Source: an uncultured Acetobacteroides sp.
GTDB lineage: Bacteria > Bacteroidota > Bacteroidia > Bacteroidales > ZOR0009
DNA: 64,000 nt
Direction: 5' to 3'
Assembly (NCBI RefSeq): GCF_963678165.1
Contig: NZ_OY782755.1
Coordinates: 1,364,001-1,428,000, forward strand
Shown: positions 15,911-24,563 of the stretch, piece by piece
How positions within the stretch are numbered: position 1 is the stretch's first letter
How the letters are laid out: each line of letters opens with the position of its first letter
Position numbers and translations under genes: made by a program
Notes under the pieces: generated by a model
Told to the model about the DNA's origin: nothing
The model's input: only the letters and a program-made list of their open reading frames with translations
The model's database searches: none

Positions 15911-18463
15911 ATGTTTGATAAGCTGAAGGAACGCGTTGAACAAGAGTTTGGAGGGAAGGTGGCTAGTGTGAAAAACTGCCAATCGCTTTCCGAATTAATA
16001 ACAGAACGTTGTGGCGCAAGAATCAGCGATTCGACATTACGCAGGTTATGGGGGTTACTGCCAAGTCCACGTAAGCCTTCGGTTCATACCTTAGATCTGC
16101 TATCGCAATTTGTTGGATATAAATCATGGGGAGATTTTTGTTGCGATTTTGAAGATAAACATTCTATAGCGGGTTTACTCGACAATGCAATGTCAAATTG
16201 GCATGTCGGTAAGGAAAATGCCGATAGGATCTCCATGAATATCGCTTCCTTTATTTTTAAGAAATCGGGTGTTGTTTCTAAGGATGTAGTCTTTAGGCAA
16301 TGTGTTGACGATCAGATATGGGCTCTTCTTGATTCTCGCTATACAGCTACTGGAATAATAGCACCAGGCGGTTATGGTAAATCACTGGGAGTTGCATCGT
16401 GGGTAGTACGAAATGTGAATCGTAAGGCTTTTAAAAATAGCATTATATACTTCTTAACGGGGGCTCAGGTAGATGAATCGTATACTCATTCAACTTCAAT
16501 TGATAGGTGGATTTCAAGCAATTTGTTTAAAACCAATGAGAATGTTTTTGGCAATCCAGAATTGTTTGAGGGTAAATCGTTTTTACTTATTATAGATGCT
16601 CTTGATGAAATTGATAGCACTCAAACTAAAGCGGTAACTTTTCTTTCTAAAGTTGTCGATTTTGTAAGTAAGTATTCTGGAAGTGCGTTTATTAAGGTTG
16701 TTGTTACTACCCGAACGAGCATTTGGGGACGGAGTATGGTGCAGGAAGTAGTCGGCAACACGAATGCTGCTTCATGCTGGATGGGATTAAGCTATGGTGC
16801 ATTTGAAAGCGATGCTACAAACTTGCCTTTGCTTAACCATAAAAAATTGCAGGAGGCATTCAATAATTTCATCAATAAGAAAGCAAAGGGACGGAAACTG
16901 CTGGTGGAGCAGCTTAACTTTATGCTTAAGGAGACCATTTCTCATCCATACATGCTGAAGCTGTTTATTGCTATATACAATAGTAGTACGCTGAAGCTGC
17001 AAAGCTATAATGATGTAATCGATGAGTTTATTTCGAGGGAGGTTGCGCATGCTAAGTATGCCGATGAGAATCTGGATATCATCAATTTTATTCTTAAGGA
17101 ACAGCAATATGGGCAAACCTTGCGGCCTGTAAAGAAGAATGACCTAAAGGAAAAGTATCCGATTCATCTTCGAAAGGGAGGCAATTACTTTGCGGCTTAT
17201 GAGCATCTACTGGCTTTCAGCATTCTTTCGGAAGAGACATTCGCAAATAAGTTCAAGAATCTAGTTGTTCAAGTTGATTTCTCGCACTCGAACCTTCGGG
17301 ATTTGCTGATAACCCGTTACCTTGTTGAGGAGAATGGAGGGGTTACCCACGATCTGTTCATAAAGGTCGATAAGCATTATACCAATTCAGATTTAAGGAT
17401 TCGGTTGATTAGTAATCTTTACGCCATTGCGTATGCTGAGAATAACTTTGAAGCCATAAAGGATTTCTACCTGCTTCCGGATACAATTAGCAGGGATAAG
17501 GAGATCCTGAAATATATAATTTACCTGCTTAGAAATGACAAGCCAATTCTTTCGTTATTGGCGAAAGAGTATAGCAAGTATCCCGTTGCAAAAGAGTTCT
17601 TGATTAGCTCCTTCTTTGATTTTGATTATCTAAACACATCGTACTACAAGTTCTTGGAGATGATCTTGGAGTCTTCGACTACCACAAATGAGCGGGTGTA
17701 CAGCTTAGCGGGGTTGGCTATTTCTAGGGCGCAGCTGCTCGATTATGACGATTTCTTTGCCTTCTCGGAGGATCTCAAGGAACTGCATGTCGATGAGTCG
17801 TGCAGCGGCTATAGCATTTTACTCTGGGCAATTTGGACGATTTACCACGCACATATTGTAAACAGCGAGGAGCCTGCCGAGAACTTGAGGGATAGCTTGA
17901 TTTCTGCCGAAATCCTTTACAGCCGTCAATCGGCAGCTAATCGGTTGTCGACCTTTGTTTTCTACTTAGAGTTGCTGCCACATCTAATTCTTTTCAAGGA
18001 TATGGCAGTGGCCGGGGATGTGCTGGAACTGATAGGCAAGCATCCCCTAAAAGGTGAAATGGAGAAGGATGTAAAACTTTCCATGCTTTACGATCTATAC
18101 AAGTTGGATCTGTTGAGCATTGAAGATAGGCGGCATACGCTGTCGGCGGTGAAGGCGTACGGCTTAGAACAGCAGGTTAACGCTTCGCCGATCTCGCAAA
18201 GCTACTTCAATCGGGTGTCGGGGTATGTTCTGCTCGCATGCAGCTACCTGCAGCAGGACGATAAGCCGAAGTTTATGTACTACTATCAAACCGCTCTTGA
18301 GATATGCAGTAACGCCAGCTTTAAGCTGCTGGAGGTTTCGAGGGTCAAGCAGCTTGCCGACATCCTCGATGACTACAAGATGCATGTTCAGGCGCAAAAG
18401 TTTAGGGAGTACTCTGGCACAATTGGGAGTAAGAGAAGCGAAATCCTTTACCACGCCGTTTAG
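15911..18463 (+). CDS. STAND/NACHT-type NTPase with N-terminal helical domain
   Basis: 850 residues. Residues 20-80 form a small helical domain (STLRRLWGLL then HTLDLLSQFVGYKSWGDF) that in Bacteroidota often heads signalling proteins and may bind DNA. The ATPase follows: P-loop APGGYGKS (151-158), Walker B LLIIDALDE (225-233) in the NACHT style, and an arginine-containing VVVTTRTS sensor strand (263-270). From about 330 to 850 the protein is all-helical, probably TPR-like repeats. STAND proteins act as switches in immunity or regulation; some bacterial NACHT proteins defend against phage. The ribosome site AAGGAGG precedes the ATG. Codon use is AT-rich at first and nearer the genome norm in the last third. 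Its stop overlaps that of the convergent kinase gene. Target and output are unknown. Confidence 0.8.
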   Translation: MFDKLKERVEQEFGGKVASVKNCQSLSELITERCGARISDSTLRRLWGLLPSPRKPSVHTLDLLSQFVGYKSWGDFCCDFEDKHSIAGLLDNAMSNWHVGKENADRISMNIASFIFKKSGVVSKDVVFRQCVDDQIWALLDSRYTATGIIAPGGYGKSLGVASWVVRNVNRKAFKNSIIYFLTGAQVDESYTHSTSIDRWISSNLFKTNENVFGNPELFEGKSFLLIIDALDEIDSTQTKAVTFLSKVVDFVSKYSGSAFIKVVVTTRTSIWGRSMVQEVVGNTNAASCWMGLSYGAFESDATNLPLLNHKKLQEAFNNFINKKAKGRKLLVEQLNFMLKETISHPYMLKLFIAIYNSSTLKLQSYNDVIDEFISREVAHAKYADENLDIINFILKEQQYGQTLRPVKKNDLKEKYPIHLRKGGNYFAAYEHLLAFSILSEETFANKFKNLVVQVDFSHSNLRDLLITRYLVEENGGVTHDLFIKVDKHYTNSDLRIRLISNLYAIAYAENNFEAIKDFYLLPDTISRDKEILKYIIYLLRNDKPILSLLAKEYSKYPVAKEFLISSFFDFDYLNTSYYKFLEMILESSTTTNERVYSLAGLAISRAQLLDYDDFFAFSEDLKELHVDESCSGYSILLWAIWTIYHAHIVNSEEPAENLRDSLISAEILYSRQSAANRLSTFVFYLELLPHLILFKDMAVAGDVLELIGKHPLKGEMEKDVKLSMLYDLYKLDLLSIEDRRHTLSAVKAYGLEQQVNASPISQSYFNRVSGYVLLACSYLQQDDKPKFMYYYQTALEICSNASFKLLEVSRVKQLADILDDYKMHVQAQKFREYSGTIGSKRSEILYHAV

Positions 18464-19308
18464 GGCATGGCAAGATGATAATCTGTTAATCCTGGCATGG
18501 GAGAGTGTACCTTTGCTTGAACTTGGAGCTTGTGCGTGCTGATCTCGTTCTGTAGGATGTCGTTGAAAAGAAAGCCAATTGAGCCAACAATTCCAATGTT
18601 TGTGATGCCTGTCTTTTTCGAAAGAGGCACTAGGTGTAGATCCGTGAATTGGCGAAATGCGCTCTGCACCTGTTGCCTGATGAACGGATGAGCTTTGTGC
18701 GCACTCGCAAACTCAACAAAGCCGGAAAGGAATTGGGCCGGGTTTTCGGAGCTGTTTAGGCTGTTGAACAGCTCGTTTGGGGATATCCCCGTTTCCTTTA
18801 TAAAAATTTCCTTGAGTTCGTCGGGCATGCTGCCGTAGTAGTAGCTTTTGGCTACCTGTGTGCCGATGCTGATGCTGCCCCCTTCGTTGCCGATGTGGAT
18901 GTTGAGCGAAATCGATTTCTCGATAATGGTTGTGCCGTTGTAGGCGCCGGTGCTTGAGCTTGCTCCTAGGATGGCGATTAGCCCTGGGGTGTGGTTGAAT
19001 ACGCCTTTTGCGGCACCTGTCAGATCGGTATCTACCATAACCGTGGCTTCCTCGAAAAAGCTTTCGAGGCAGAAAACGATGCGTTGCTGGTGAGATTGGG
19101 CGCTACACCCAACTCCGTAAAAGAACACGTGGGTGATGTTGCGGGGGTCGATGGATTTGGGAAAGTGGGTAATTAGCGCGCGTACAACGGTGTAGTTATC
19201 CACTAGTATGGGGTTTAACTCCTCGGTTGTAAATGCGACGACTTTTCCTGCTCTATCAATAATGCTCCACTCTGTTGTTCCTAAGGCGCTATAGGCTACT
19301 ACTACCAT
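18460..19308 (-). CDS. BadF/BadG-type ATPase, probable N-acetylglucosamine kinase-like
   Basis: 282 residues with the actin-like ATPase fold. Phosphate-binding features are LGTTEWSIID near the start, VDTDLTGAAKG and ILGASSSTGAYNG in the middle (positions about 96-125), and GNEGGSISIG (about 138-147). The carboxyl SIGFLFNDIL region closes the fold. Relatives phosphorylate N-acetylglucosamine or act as activases; with no partner dehydratase present, a sugar kinase role is more likely. The start lies 20 bp inside the end of the upstream peptide-binding lipoprotein gene, so the pair is translationally coupled, perhaps in recovery of cell-wall fragments. The stop TAA overlaps the TAG of the convergent NTPase gene. 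Confidence 0.82.
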   Translation of the reverse strand: MVVVAYSALGTTEWSIIDRAGKVVAFTTEELNPILVDNYTVVRALITHFPKSIDPRNITHVFFYGVGCSAQSHQQRIVFCLESFFEEATVMVDTDLTGAAKGVFNHTPGLIAILGASSSTGAYNGTTIIEKSISLNIHIGNEGGSISIGTQVAKSYYYGSMPDELKEIFIKETGISPNELFNSLNSSENPAQFLSGFVEFASAHKAHPFIRQQVQSAFRQFTDLHLVPLSKKTGITNIGIVGSIGFLFNDILQNEISTHKLQVQAKVHSPMPGLTDYHLAMP

Positions 19309-20917
19309 TAATCTTGCGGGCTTTTTTTAAGTAAAGGTAATTCATCGGATTTGGTTCTAATCCGACGATGTTTTTTTTGACAAACCGTACAGTTTTGTCG
19401 AAGTAGAGTGGAATTAACGGGGTGTGCTTGGCGAGGATCTTGTCCATTTTGGAGAAGGCCTGGCTTCGAGCTTCACCGGTTTTGAAGAACGATTCGAGGT
19501 AGAGCTTGTCGAACTCGCTGCTCTTGAATCGGGTATAGTTCGGCCCGTTGGGGCTCTCGTTTTTCGAGTAGAAGAGGGCCATGTAGTTCTCGGGATCGGG
19601 GTAGTCGGCAATCCAGGAGCCCCGGAAGAAGGGGAGCTTGCCGGAAGCCATCTCCTGCTGGAACGATCCGCCCGGAACGATGTCGATGTTGAGCGTTATG
19701 CCGATGGCGGCCAGGTCGTGCTGGATGAACTCCAGCAGGTCGGCGTAATCTTCGAGCGAGGTTACCGTAATGGGTGGTATCCCTTGCCCGTGGGGGTAGC
19801 CTGCCTTTCGGAGCAGCTCGGCGGCAAGCGTCGGGTTGTAGGCGTAGGGCTTCTCGGTGGGCTTGTAGCCGGGTATGGATGGGGGGATTATGCCGCTTTC
19901 GGCGGGCATGGTCAGGTTTTTGCGGAGGTACTTGATCATCTTATGCCTGTCGAACCCTATGGCAATGGCCTTCCGAACCAGCGGGTTCATCAGGGGGTGG
20001 CTGGGGGGCAGGTTGAGCGTGAAGCCGAGGTACTCGGTGTTGAGGTAGGGGATCTCGAGCATCTTTATGCGGTCGGCATACTTGGGGTTGAGCTTGCCCG
20101 AGCTGGTAATGATCTCGTCTTTGGTGGACTGGTTGATGCCGGAGATGAAGTCGAGGTTGCCGCGGATGAACTCCATAAACTCGGAGTACTTGTCGGTGAT
20201 GAAGGTGATGTTTACAGCCTTGAGGTAGGGCAGGCGCTGGCCCTTGGCGTCGAACTCGAAGTACTTGGGGTTCTTTACCAGTACGAGCATCTCGCCCTCG
20301 CGCCACAGCTTAAACATGAATGGTCCAGTGCCGACGGGGTGCTTGCGGAAGTCCTTCTTGTAGCGCTCCACGGCCTCCTTGGGCACGACGCTGGTGGGCG
20401 GCATGGCCAGCATGCCCAGCAGGAAGGGGGCAGGTGCCTGTATCTTTAGCTGGAAGGTGGAGTCGTTGGCCGCAAAAAGGCCGTTGCCGTGGAAGGTGGT
20501 GTCGAGCTTGGCGAAGATCCAGCGGCAGGGGCTGCCCACGTTGTCGTCGAGCAGGCGGCCGAAGGAGTAGGCAAAGTCGGCGGCAACCACCTTACGCCCG
20601 ATTCCGTGGGGGAAGGCGGGGTCGTCGTGAAAGGTAACGTCGGTGCGCAGGTGGAAGGTGTAGAGCGTTTGGTTGGGGCTAATCTCCCACGACTTGGCTA
20701 TGGCGGGCTCGACCTTGAGGCTGTCGTTGAGCTGAACTAGCCCGTTGAAGAGCTGGATGGTGCCCCAGATCGTCTTCAGGTTGCTGGCAAATGCCGGATC
20801 TAGCGTCGCAATTCCCTTCGACTCGTTGTAGCGGATTACATCGGCCAGCTCGTGCTTCCTGTTGGAGCATCCCAGAGCGGCTATTGCTATAAGCAGTATG
20901 AGGAATCTTCTTTTCAC
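19289..20917 (-). CDS. peptide/oligopeptide-binding lipoprotein (SBP family 5)
   Basis: 542 residues from a GTG at 20917. A lipoprotein signal (VKRRFLILLIAIAALGC, lipobox AALGC) leads into a family 5 solute-binding protein: DVIRYNESKGIATLDPAFAS, the FHLRTDVTFHDD segment, ADFAYSFGRL and the late IADYPDPENYMALF. Such proteins deliver peptides or muropeptides to ABC permeases, but no permease is adjacent. The frame remains open upstream to 21103, yet that longer product would put 62 residues before the lipoprotein signal, and a -7 box lies inside it at 20934-20941. The kinase gene overlaps its 3' end. Confidence 0.88.
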   Translation of the reverse strand: MKRRFLILLIAIAALGCSNRKHELADVIRYNESKGIATLDPAFASNLKTIWGTIQLFNGLVQLNDSLKVEPAIAKSWEISPNQTLYTFHLRTDVTFHDDPAFPHGIGRKVVAADFAYSFGRLLDDNVGSPCRWIFAKLDTTFHGNGLFAANDSTFQLKIQAPAPFLLGMLAMPPTSVVPKEAVERYKKDFRKHPVGTGPFMFKLWREGEMLVLVKNPKYFEFDAKGQRLPYLKAVNITFITDKYSEFMEFIRGNLDFISGINQSTKDEIITSSGKLNPKYADRIKMLEIPYLNTEYLGFTLNLPPSHPLMNPLVRKAIAIGFDRHKMIKYLRKNLTMPAESGIIPPSIPGYKPTEKPYAYNPTLAAELLRKAGYPHGQGIPPITVTSLEDYADLLEFIQHDLAAIGITLNIDIVPGGSFQQEMASGKLPFFRGSWIADYPDPENYMALFYSKNESPNGPNYTRFKSSEFDKLYLESFFKTGEARSQAFSKMDKILAKHTPLIPLYFDKTVRFVKKNIVGLEPNPMNYLYLKKARKINGSSSL

Positions 20918-20933
20918 CACGATCAATTTGGCC

Positions 20934-20941
20934 CAAAAGTA
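20934..20941 (-). promoter_or_regulatory. -7 box upstream of the peptide-binding lipoprotein
   Basis: TACTTTTG on the minus strand matches TAnnTTTG and ends 16 bp before the GTG start, supporting that start. The -33 match is weak. Confidence 0.5.
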
Positions 20942-21138
20942 TAAAAAGAAGGCGATTTTACGGGTAAAAGATGCGCTCATTAACAAGTGCGATATTTGGA
21001 GCCGCTCCAGCGGTAAGCCTTCTTCGAGCTTTCGTTGCCCAGTTAGCAGCCCTAACCTAAAAGGCAGGCGTAATTCCTGCTTCCGAAAAAATAGGGTAGA
21101 CACAGTTCCGTGAATACACCCAGAGGAAAAGAGAAAAC

Positions 21139-21348
21139 GTCACGAGGATATCTCTTAACCTCGTGAGGAAAACGGAAAATGTCGCAAGGTTTTCTCTTAA
21201 GGTCGCGAGGAAAGGAGAAAATGTCGCGAGGAAAACGGAAAACGTCGCGTGGTTTTCTCTTAACCTCGCAAGGGAAAAAGAAAATGTCGCGAGGAAAAAG
21301 GGAAACGTCGTAAGGTTTTCTCTTAACCACACGAGGAAAACGCAAGTA
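21139..21348. repeat. tandem repeat, 21-bp unit, ten phased copies of two types
   Basis: Units begin every 21 bp from 21139 to 21328. Type A reads GTCGCGAGGAAAACGGAAAA and type B GTCGCAAGGTTTTCTCTTAA, both opening with GTCG(C)nAGG. The order is B A B A A B A A B then a closing A-like unit. As 21 is a multiple of three, frames are open on both strands and give seven-residue periodic peptides, which I regard as non-coding. The array occupies most of the gap between the lipoprotein gene and the YbjQ terminator. Confidence 0.9.
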
Positions 21349-21444
21349 GGGGCTCTATCAGTAGCCGCAGTGCCTCCGGAGCGTATCGGAAGGGTGGGGT
21401 GCTGCGTTGGGGAGGTTGAAGCTGCTGTAGACCTCGAATAGAAA

Positions 21445-21469
21445 GAGGTTGCCGTACAGTGGCAACCTC
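21445..21469 (-). terminator. terminator of the YbjQ gene
   Basis: Minus strand: GAGGTTGCC and GGCAACCTC around a seven-base loop, followed by TTTCTATT, 20 bp beyond the stop. Confidence 0.8.
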
Positions 21470-21488
21470 TTCGCTATCGTTGCAAAGG

Positions 21489-21803
21489 CTATAACAGCCT
21501 TACCGCAGTGCCGCTCACCGAAACCATCAGCATGCTTTGGCCAATGGTTTCGTAGTCGATATCGATGCCCACAACGGCGTTGGCGTTGAGGCGAAGGGCT
21601 TCGTTGATGGTGTCGCGAAGGGCCGTGTCCTTCGCCTCCTTAAGCACCTCCTCGTAGGATGAGGATCGGCCACCAACGATGTCGCGAATGCCGGCCATAA
21701 AATCCCTGAAGATATTGGCGCCAATAACCGTTTCGCCGGTAACAATGCCGAGGTACTCTACGATTTGGTGGCCCTCGATGGATGGGGTTGTGCTTAGAAT
21801 CAT
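21489..21803 (-). CDS. YbjQ family (heavy-metal-binding domain) protein
   Basis: 104 residues, the normal family length. The characteristic course is [35 protein letters not shown], then [15 protein letters not shown] and the final VSGTAVRLL. Members form pentamers and are labelled heavy-metal-binding without firm proof; the function is unknown. Single gene, divergent from mutS2. Confidence 0.92.
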   Translation of the reverse strand: MILSTTPSIEGHQIVEYLGIVTGETVIGANIFRDFMAGIRDIVGGRSSSYEEVLKEAKDTALRDTINEALRLNANAVVGIDIDYETIGQSMLMVSVSGTAVRLL

Positions 21804-21888
21804 AACTTGAGGTTTTGTTTTACGGCATTAAATGTAAAAAATCCTTTTGATATATTGCCATCTATCTCCCGACTTCTCTTCAGTCCGA

Positions 21889-21920
21889 TTTGAAGAAACC
21901 GCAACTGGTGATTACCTTTG
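21889..21920 (+). promoter_or_regulatory. complete promoter of mutS2
   Basis: TTTG (21889-21892), exactly 20 bp, then TACCTTTG (21913-21920): a full match to the Bacteroidota consensus. The predicted start at about 21924 leaves a leader of some 20 nt before the TTG at 21944. Confidence 0.8.
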
Positions 21921-21943
21921 CATCACTAATAGAAATAAACAAC

Positions 21944-24415
21944 TTGATTTATCCCAATACCTTCGAGGAAAAGGTTGGATTCGACCGAATTCGACAGCTA
22001 ACCGAGCACTACTGCGCCACCGAGCTGGCAAAGGAGAAGTTGCATTCCGTAAAGATGTCCACCAGTTACGAGTGGATTGTCCGCGAGATAAGCCTTGTGG
22101 AGGAGCTCCGCCAAATCCTGCTCATGGAGGTGGGCTTCCCTCAGTCGGGCTATGTTAACGTGGATAACCTGCTCCGGAAGCTCGCCGTAATCGGCACATT
22201 CCTAGATCCCGCCGAGATGGTGCTGCTGCGTAGCGCGCTGGAGGTGGTAAACTCCATCCTGAACTTTCTGCGGAACGTGGAGGCGGAGAAGTACCCCTAC
22301 TTCACCCGCATGTCGGAGGGCATAAGCGCCTTCCCATCGGTTGTTGCCAGCATCGATGCCATTATCGATCGGTTTGGCAAGGTGAAGGACAATGCTTCGC
22401 CAGCGCTGCTGGAGATCCGTCGAGAGATCAGCGCTAAGGAGTCGCAGATATCGCGTAGGATGACCTCAATCCTAAAGAGCGCCCAAGCCAGCGGGGTGGT
22501 GGATGAGGATGTGCAGATCTCCATTCGCGAGGGGCGGCCGGTGATTCCGGTAAGCGCCGCCAACAAGCGAAAGATAAAGGGATTCGTTCACGACGAATCG
22601 GCGACAGGAAAGACCTTCTACGTTGAGCCCATAGAGGTGGTAGAGCTCAACAACGAGATCAAGGAGCTCTACTACGACGAGCGCCGCGAGATTGTGGTAA
22701 TCCTCACCACCTTTGCCGATGGGCTGCGCCCCATGCTGCCCGACCTGTTGGGCGCCATCGACTATATGGCTACGGTTGATTTCGTTAAGGCAAAGGCGAA
22801 GGTGGCGCTGGATATCGATGGGGTAAAGCCAATACTGGTAGACTACCCGCACCTCAGCTGGCGCAACGCCAAGCACCCCATCCTGATGCTTACGCTCAGG
22901 AAGGAGGGGAAACAGGTGGTGCCGCTCAGCATCGAGCTGAACAAGGAGACCCATTTGCTACTGATATCCGGTCCTAACGCCGGGGGGAAGTCGGTATGCC
23001 TAACCACCGTTGGGCTGCTGCAGTACATGATGCAATCGGGCTTTCTGGTGCCGCTATCCGAGATCTCGGAGATGGGCATCTTCGAAAGCCTGCTGATAGA
23101 TATCGGCGATGAGCAAAGCCTGGAGAACGACCTGAGCACCTACAGCTCGCACCTGCTGAACATGAAGATGTTCCTGCGCAGCATCAACGAAAGATCGATT
23201 ATCCTTATAGATGAGTTTGGTTCGGGAACCGAGCCCACTGTCGGCGGTGCCATTGCAGAGGCCCTGCTCGCCCAATTCTTGGAGCGGAAGACCTTTGGGG
23301 TGATTACTACCCACTTTTCGAACCTGAAGTACTTTGCTGCCGATGCCAAGGGGATTGTCAACGGGGCGATGATGTTCGACGTGCAGCAGATCCAGCCGCT
23401 GTTTAAGCTGGAGATGGGCAAGCCCGGCAGCTCGTTTGCCTTCGAGATAGCCCGGAAGATCGGTCTTCCTGAGAGCGTGCTCGCTGCTGCATCAGAAAAG
23501 GTGGGCGACGAGTATGTGAGCATGGAGAAGCAGCTGAGGCAGATTGCCCGCGACAAGCACTACTGGGAGAGCAAGCGCGATAAGATAAAGCGCAACGAGA
23601 GGCGCTTGGACGAACTGGTGGCTAAGTTCGAGAAGGATCTTCTGGAGATAAAGGATCTTCGCAAGGATGTGGTGGAGAAGGCTAAGGTTGAGGCTAAGGC
23701 TATTCTTTCCGAGGCCAACAAGAGCATCGAGCGCACCATCCGCGAGATTAAGGAGAGCAACGCCGAGAGGGAGAAGACCCGCCAGGCTCGCCAGCAGTTT
23801 GAGCAGGAGAAGGAGAGACTAGAGGCGGAGTCGGAAGATGAGGACACCCGCATTGCCCGTAAGATGGAGCAGCTGCGCCAGCGGCAGGAGCGCAAGTCGG
23901 ATAAGACGGCTATTGAGCCGAAGGCGCCAGCGCAGAAGGAGCAGAAGTCCTTCGAACTGGGCGACAAGGTGCGCCTGAAGGGGCAGGGGGCTGTTGGTGA
24001 GATCACCCAGCTATCGGGCAAAAGCGCCACCGTGGCCTTTGGCAACCTCTACACCTCGGTAAAGGTGGAGAAGCTCGAGCGCGCCTCCAACGCCGAGTTC
24101 CAGCAGAAGATTCGAGAGGACCGAACCGTTTCGTCGACGGTGGTGGAGATGAGCACCCGCCGCAACAACTTTAAGAGCAACGTCGACCTGCGGGGCATGC
24201 GCGCCGACGAGGCCCTGGAGGTGGTGCGCGACCTGGTGGACGAGGCCATCATGCTCAGCATCTCCGACCTGCGCATCCTCCACGGCAAGGGGAGCGGCAT
24301 CCTCAAGCAGCTGATCCGCGACTACCTGCGGACGGTCGACCTAGTGAAGTCCTTCGGCGACGAGCGCGAGGAGCTGGGTGGCGCCGGTATCACCATCGTA
24401 AAGCTGGATATATAG
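21944..24415 (+). CDS. mutS2: endonuclease MutS2
   Basis: 824 residues from a TTG at 21944, reading MIYPNTFEEKVGFDRIRQ as in other MutS2 proteins. The MutS-type core has the P-loop GPNAGGKS, the Walker B LIDEFGSGTEP and the dimer motif ITTHFSNLKYF. A long coiled coil (about 500-650) leads to the KOW-like FELGDKVRLKGQGAVGEI segment and a carboxyl Smr domain with VDLRGMRADEAL and LHGKGSGIL. MutS2 suppresses recombination and, in other bacteria, rescues collided ribosomes. An in-frame TTG at 21890 would add 18 residues but is itself part of the -33 box, so it cannot be in the mRNA from this promoter. Confidence 0.94.
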   Translation: MIYPNTFEEKVGFDRIRQLTEHYCATELAKEKLHSVKMSTSYEWIVREISLVEELRQILLMEVGFPQSGYVNVDNLLRKLAVIGTFLDPAEMVLLRSALEVVNSILNFLRNVEAEKYPYFTRMSEGISAFPSVVASIDAIIDRFGKVKDNASPALLEIRREISAKESQISRRMTSILKSAQASGVVDEDVQISIREGRPVIPVSAANKRKIKGFVHDESATGKTFYVEPIEVVELNNEIKELYYDERREIVVILTTFADGLRPMLPDLLGAIDYMATVDFVKAKAKVALDIDGVKPILVDYPHLSWRNAKHPILMLTLRKEGKQVVPLSIELNKETHLLLISGPNAGGKSVCLTTVGLLQYMMQSGFLVPLSEISEMGIFESLLIDIGDEQSLENDLSTYSSHLLNMKMFLRSINERSIILIDEFGSGTEPTVGGAIAEALLAQFLERKTFGVITTHFSNLKYFAADAKGIVNGAMMFDVQQIQPLFKLEMGKPGSSFAFEIARKIGLPESVLAAASEKVGDEYVSMEKQLRQIARDKHYWESKRDKIKRNERRLDELVAKFEKDLLEIKDLRKDVVEKAKVEAKAILSEANKSIERTIREIKESNAEREKTRQARQQFEQEKERLEAESEDEDTRIARKMEQLRQRQERKSDKTAIEPKAPAQKEQKSFELGDKVRLKGQGAVGEITQLSGKSATVAFGNLYTSVKVEKLERASNAEFQQKIREDRTVSSTVVEMSTRRNNFKSNVDLRGMRADEALEVVRDLVDEAIMLSISDLRILHGKGSGILKQLIRDYLRTVDLVKSFGDEREELGGAGITIVKLDI

Positions 24416-24439
24416 ACGGGTATTCCTGACCACCATAAA

Positions 24440-24472
24440 GGGCCGAAGCTGCAGCTTCGGCCCTCTTTTTTG
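24440..24472 (+). terminator. terminator of mutS2
   Basis: A 24-bp perfect palindrome starting GGGCCGAAGC, followed by TCTTTTTTG. Confidence 0.92.
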
Positions 24473-24495
24473 CTTGGTGTAGGGAGAAGAAAGAA

Positions 24496-24526
24496 AGAGG
24501 AGTAGGCCGTCCCGGCTTACTCCTCT
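24496..24526 (-). terminator. terminator of the sensor gene
   Basis: Minus strand: AGAGGAGTA-A-GCCG pairs with CGGC-C-TACTCCTCT and is followed by TTCTTTCTT. Confidence 0.8.
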
Positions 24527-24563
24527 CATCAACAAAGGTGTTATGATCTTTTCATTCCCTTAC

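Noticed and set aside
21052..21345. Minus-strand frames with seven-residue repeats
   Set aside because: They are products of the 21-bp array, open in several frames.
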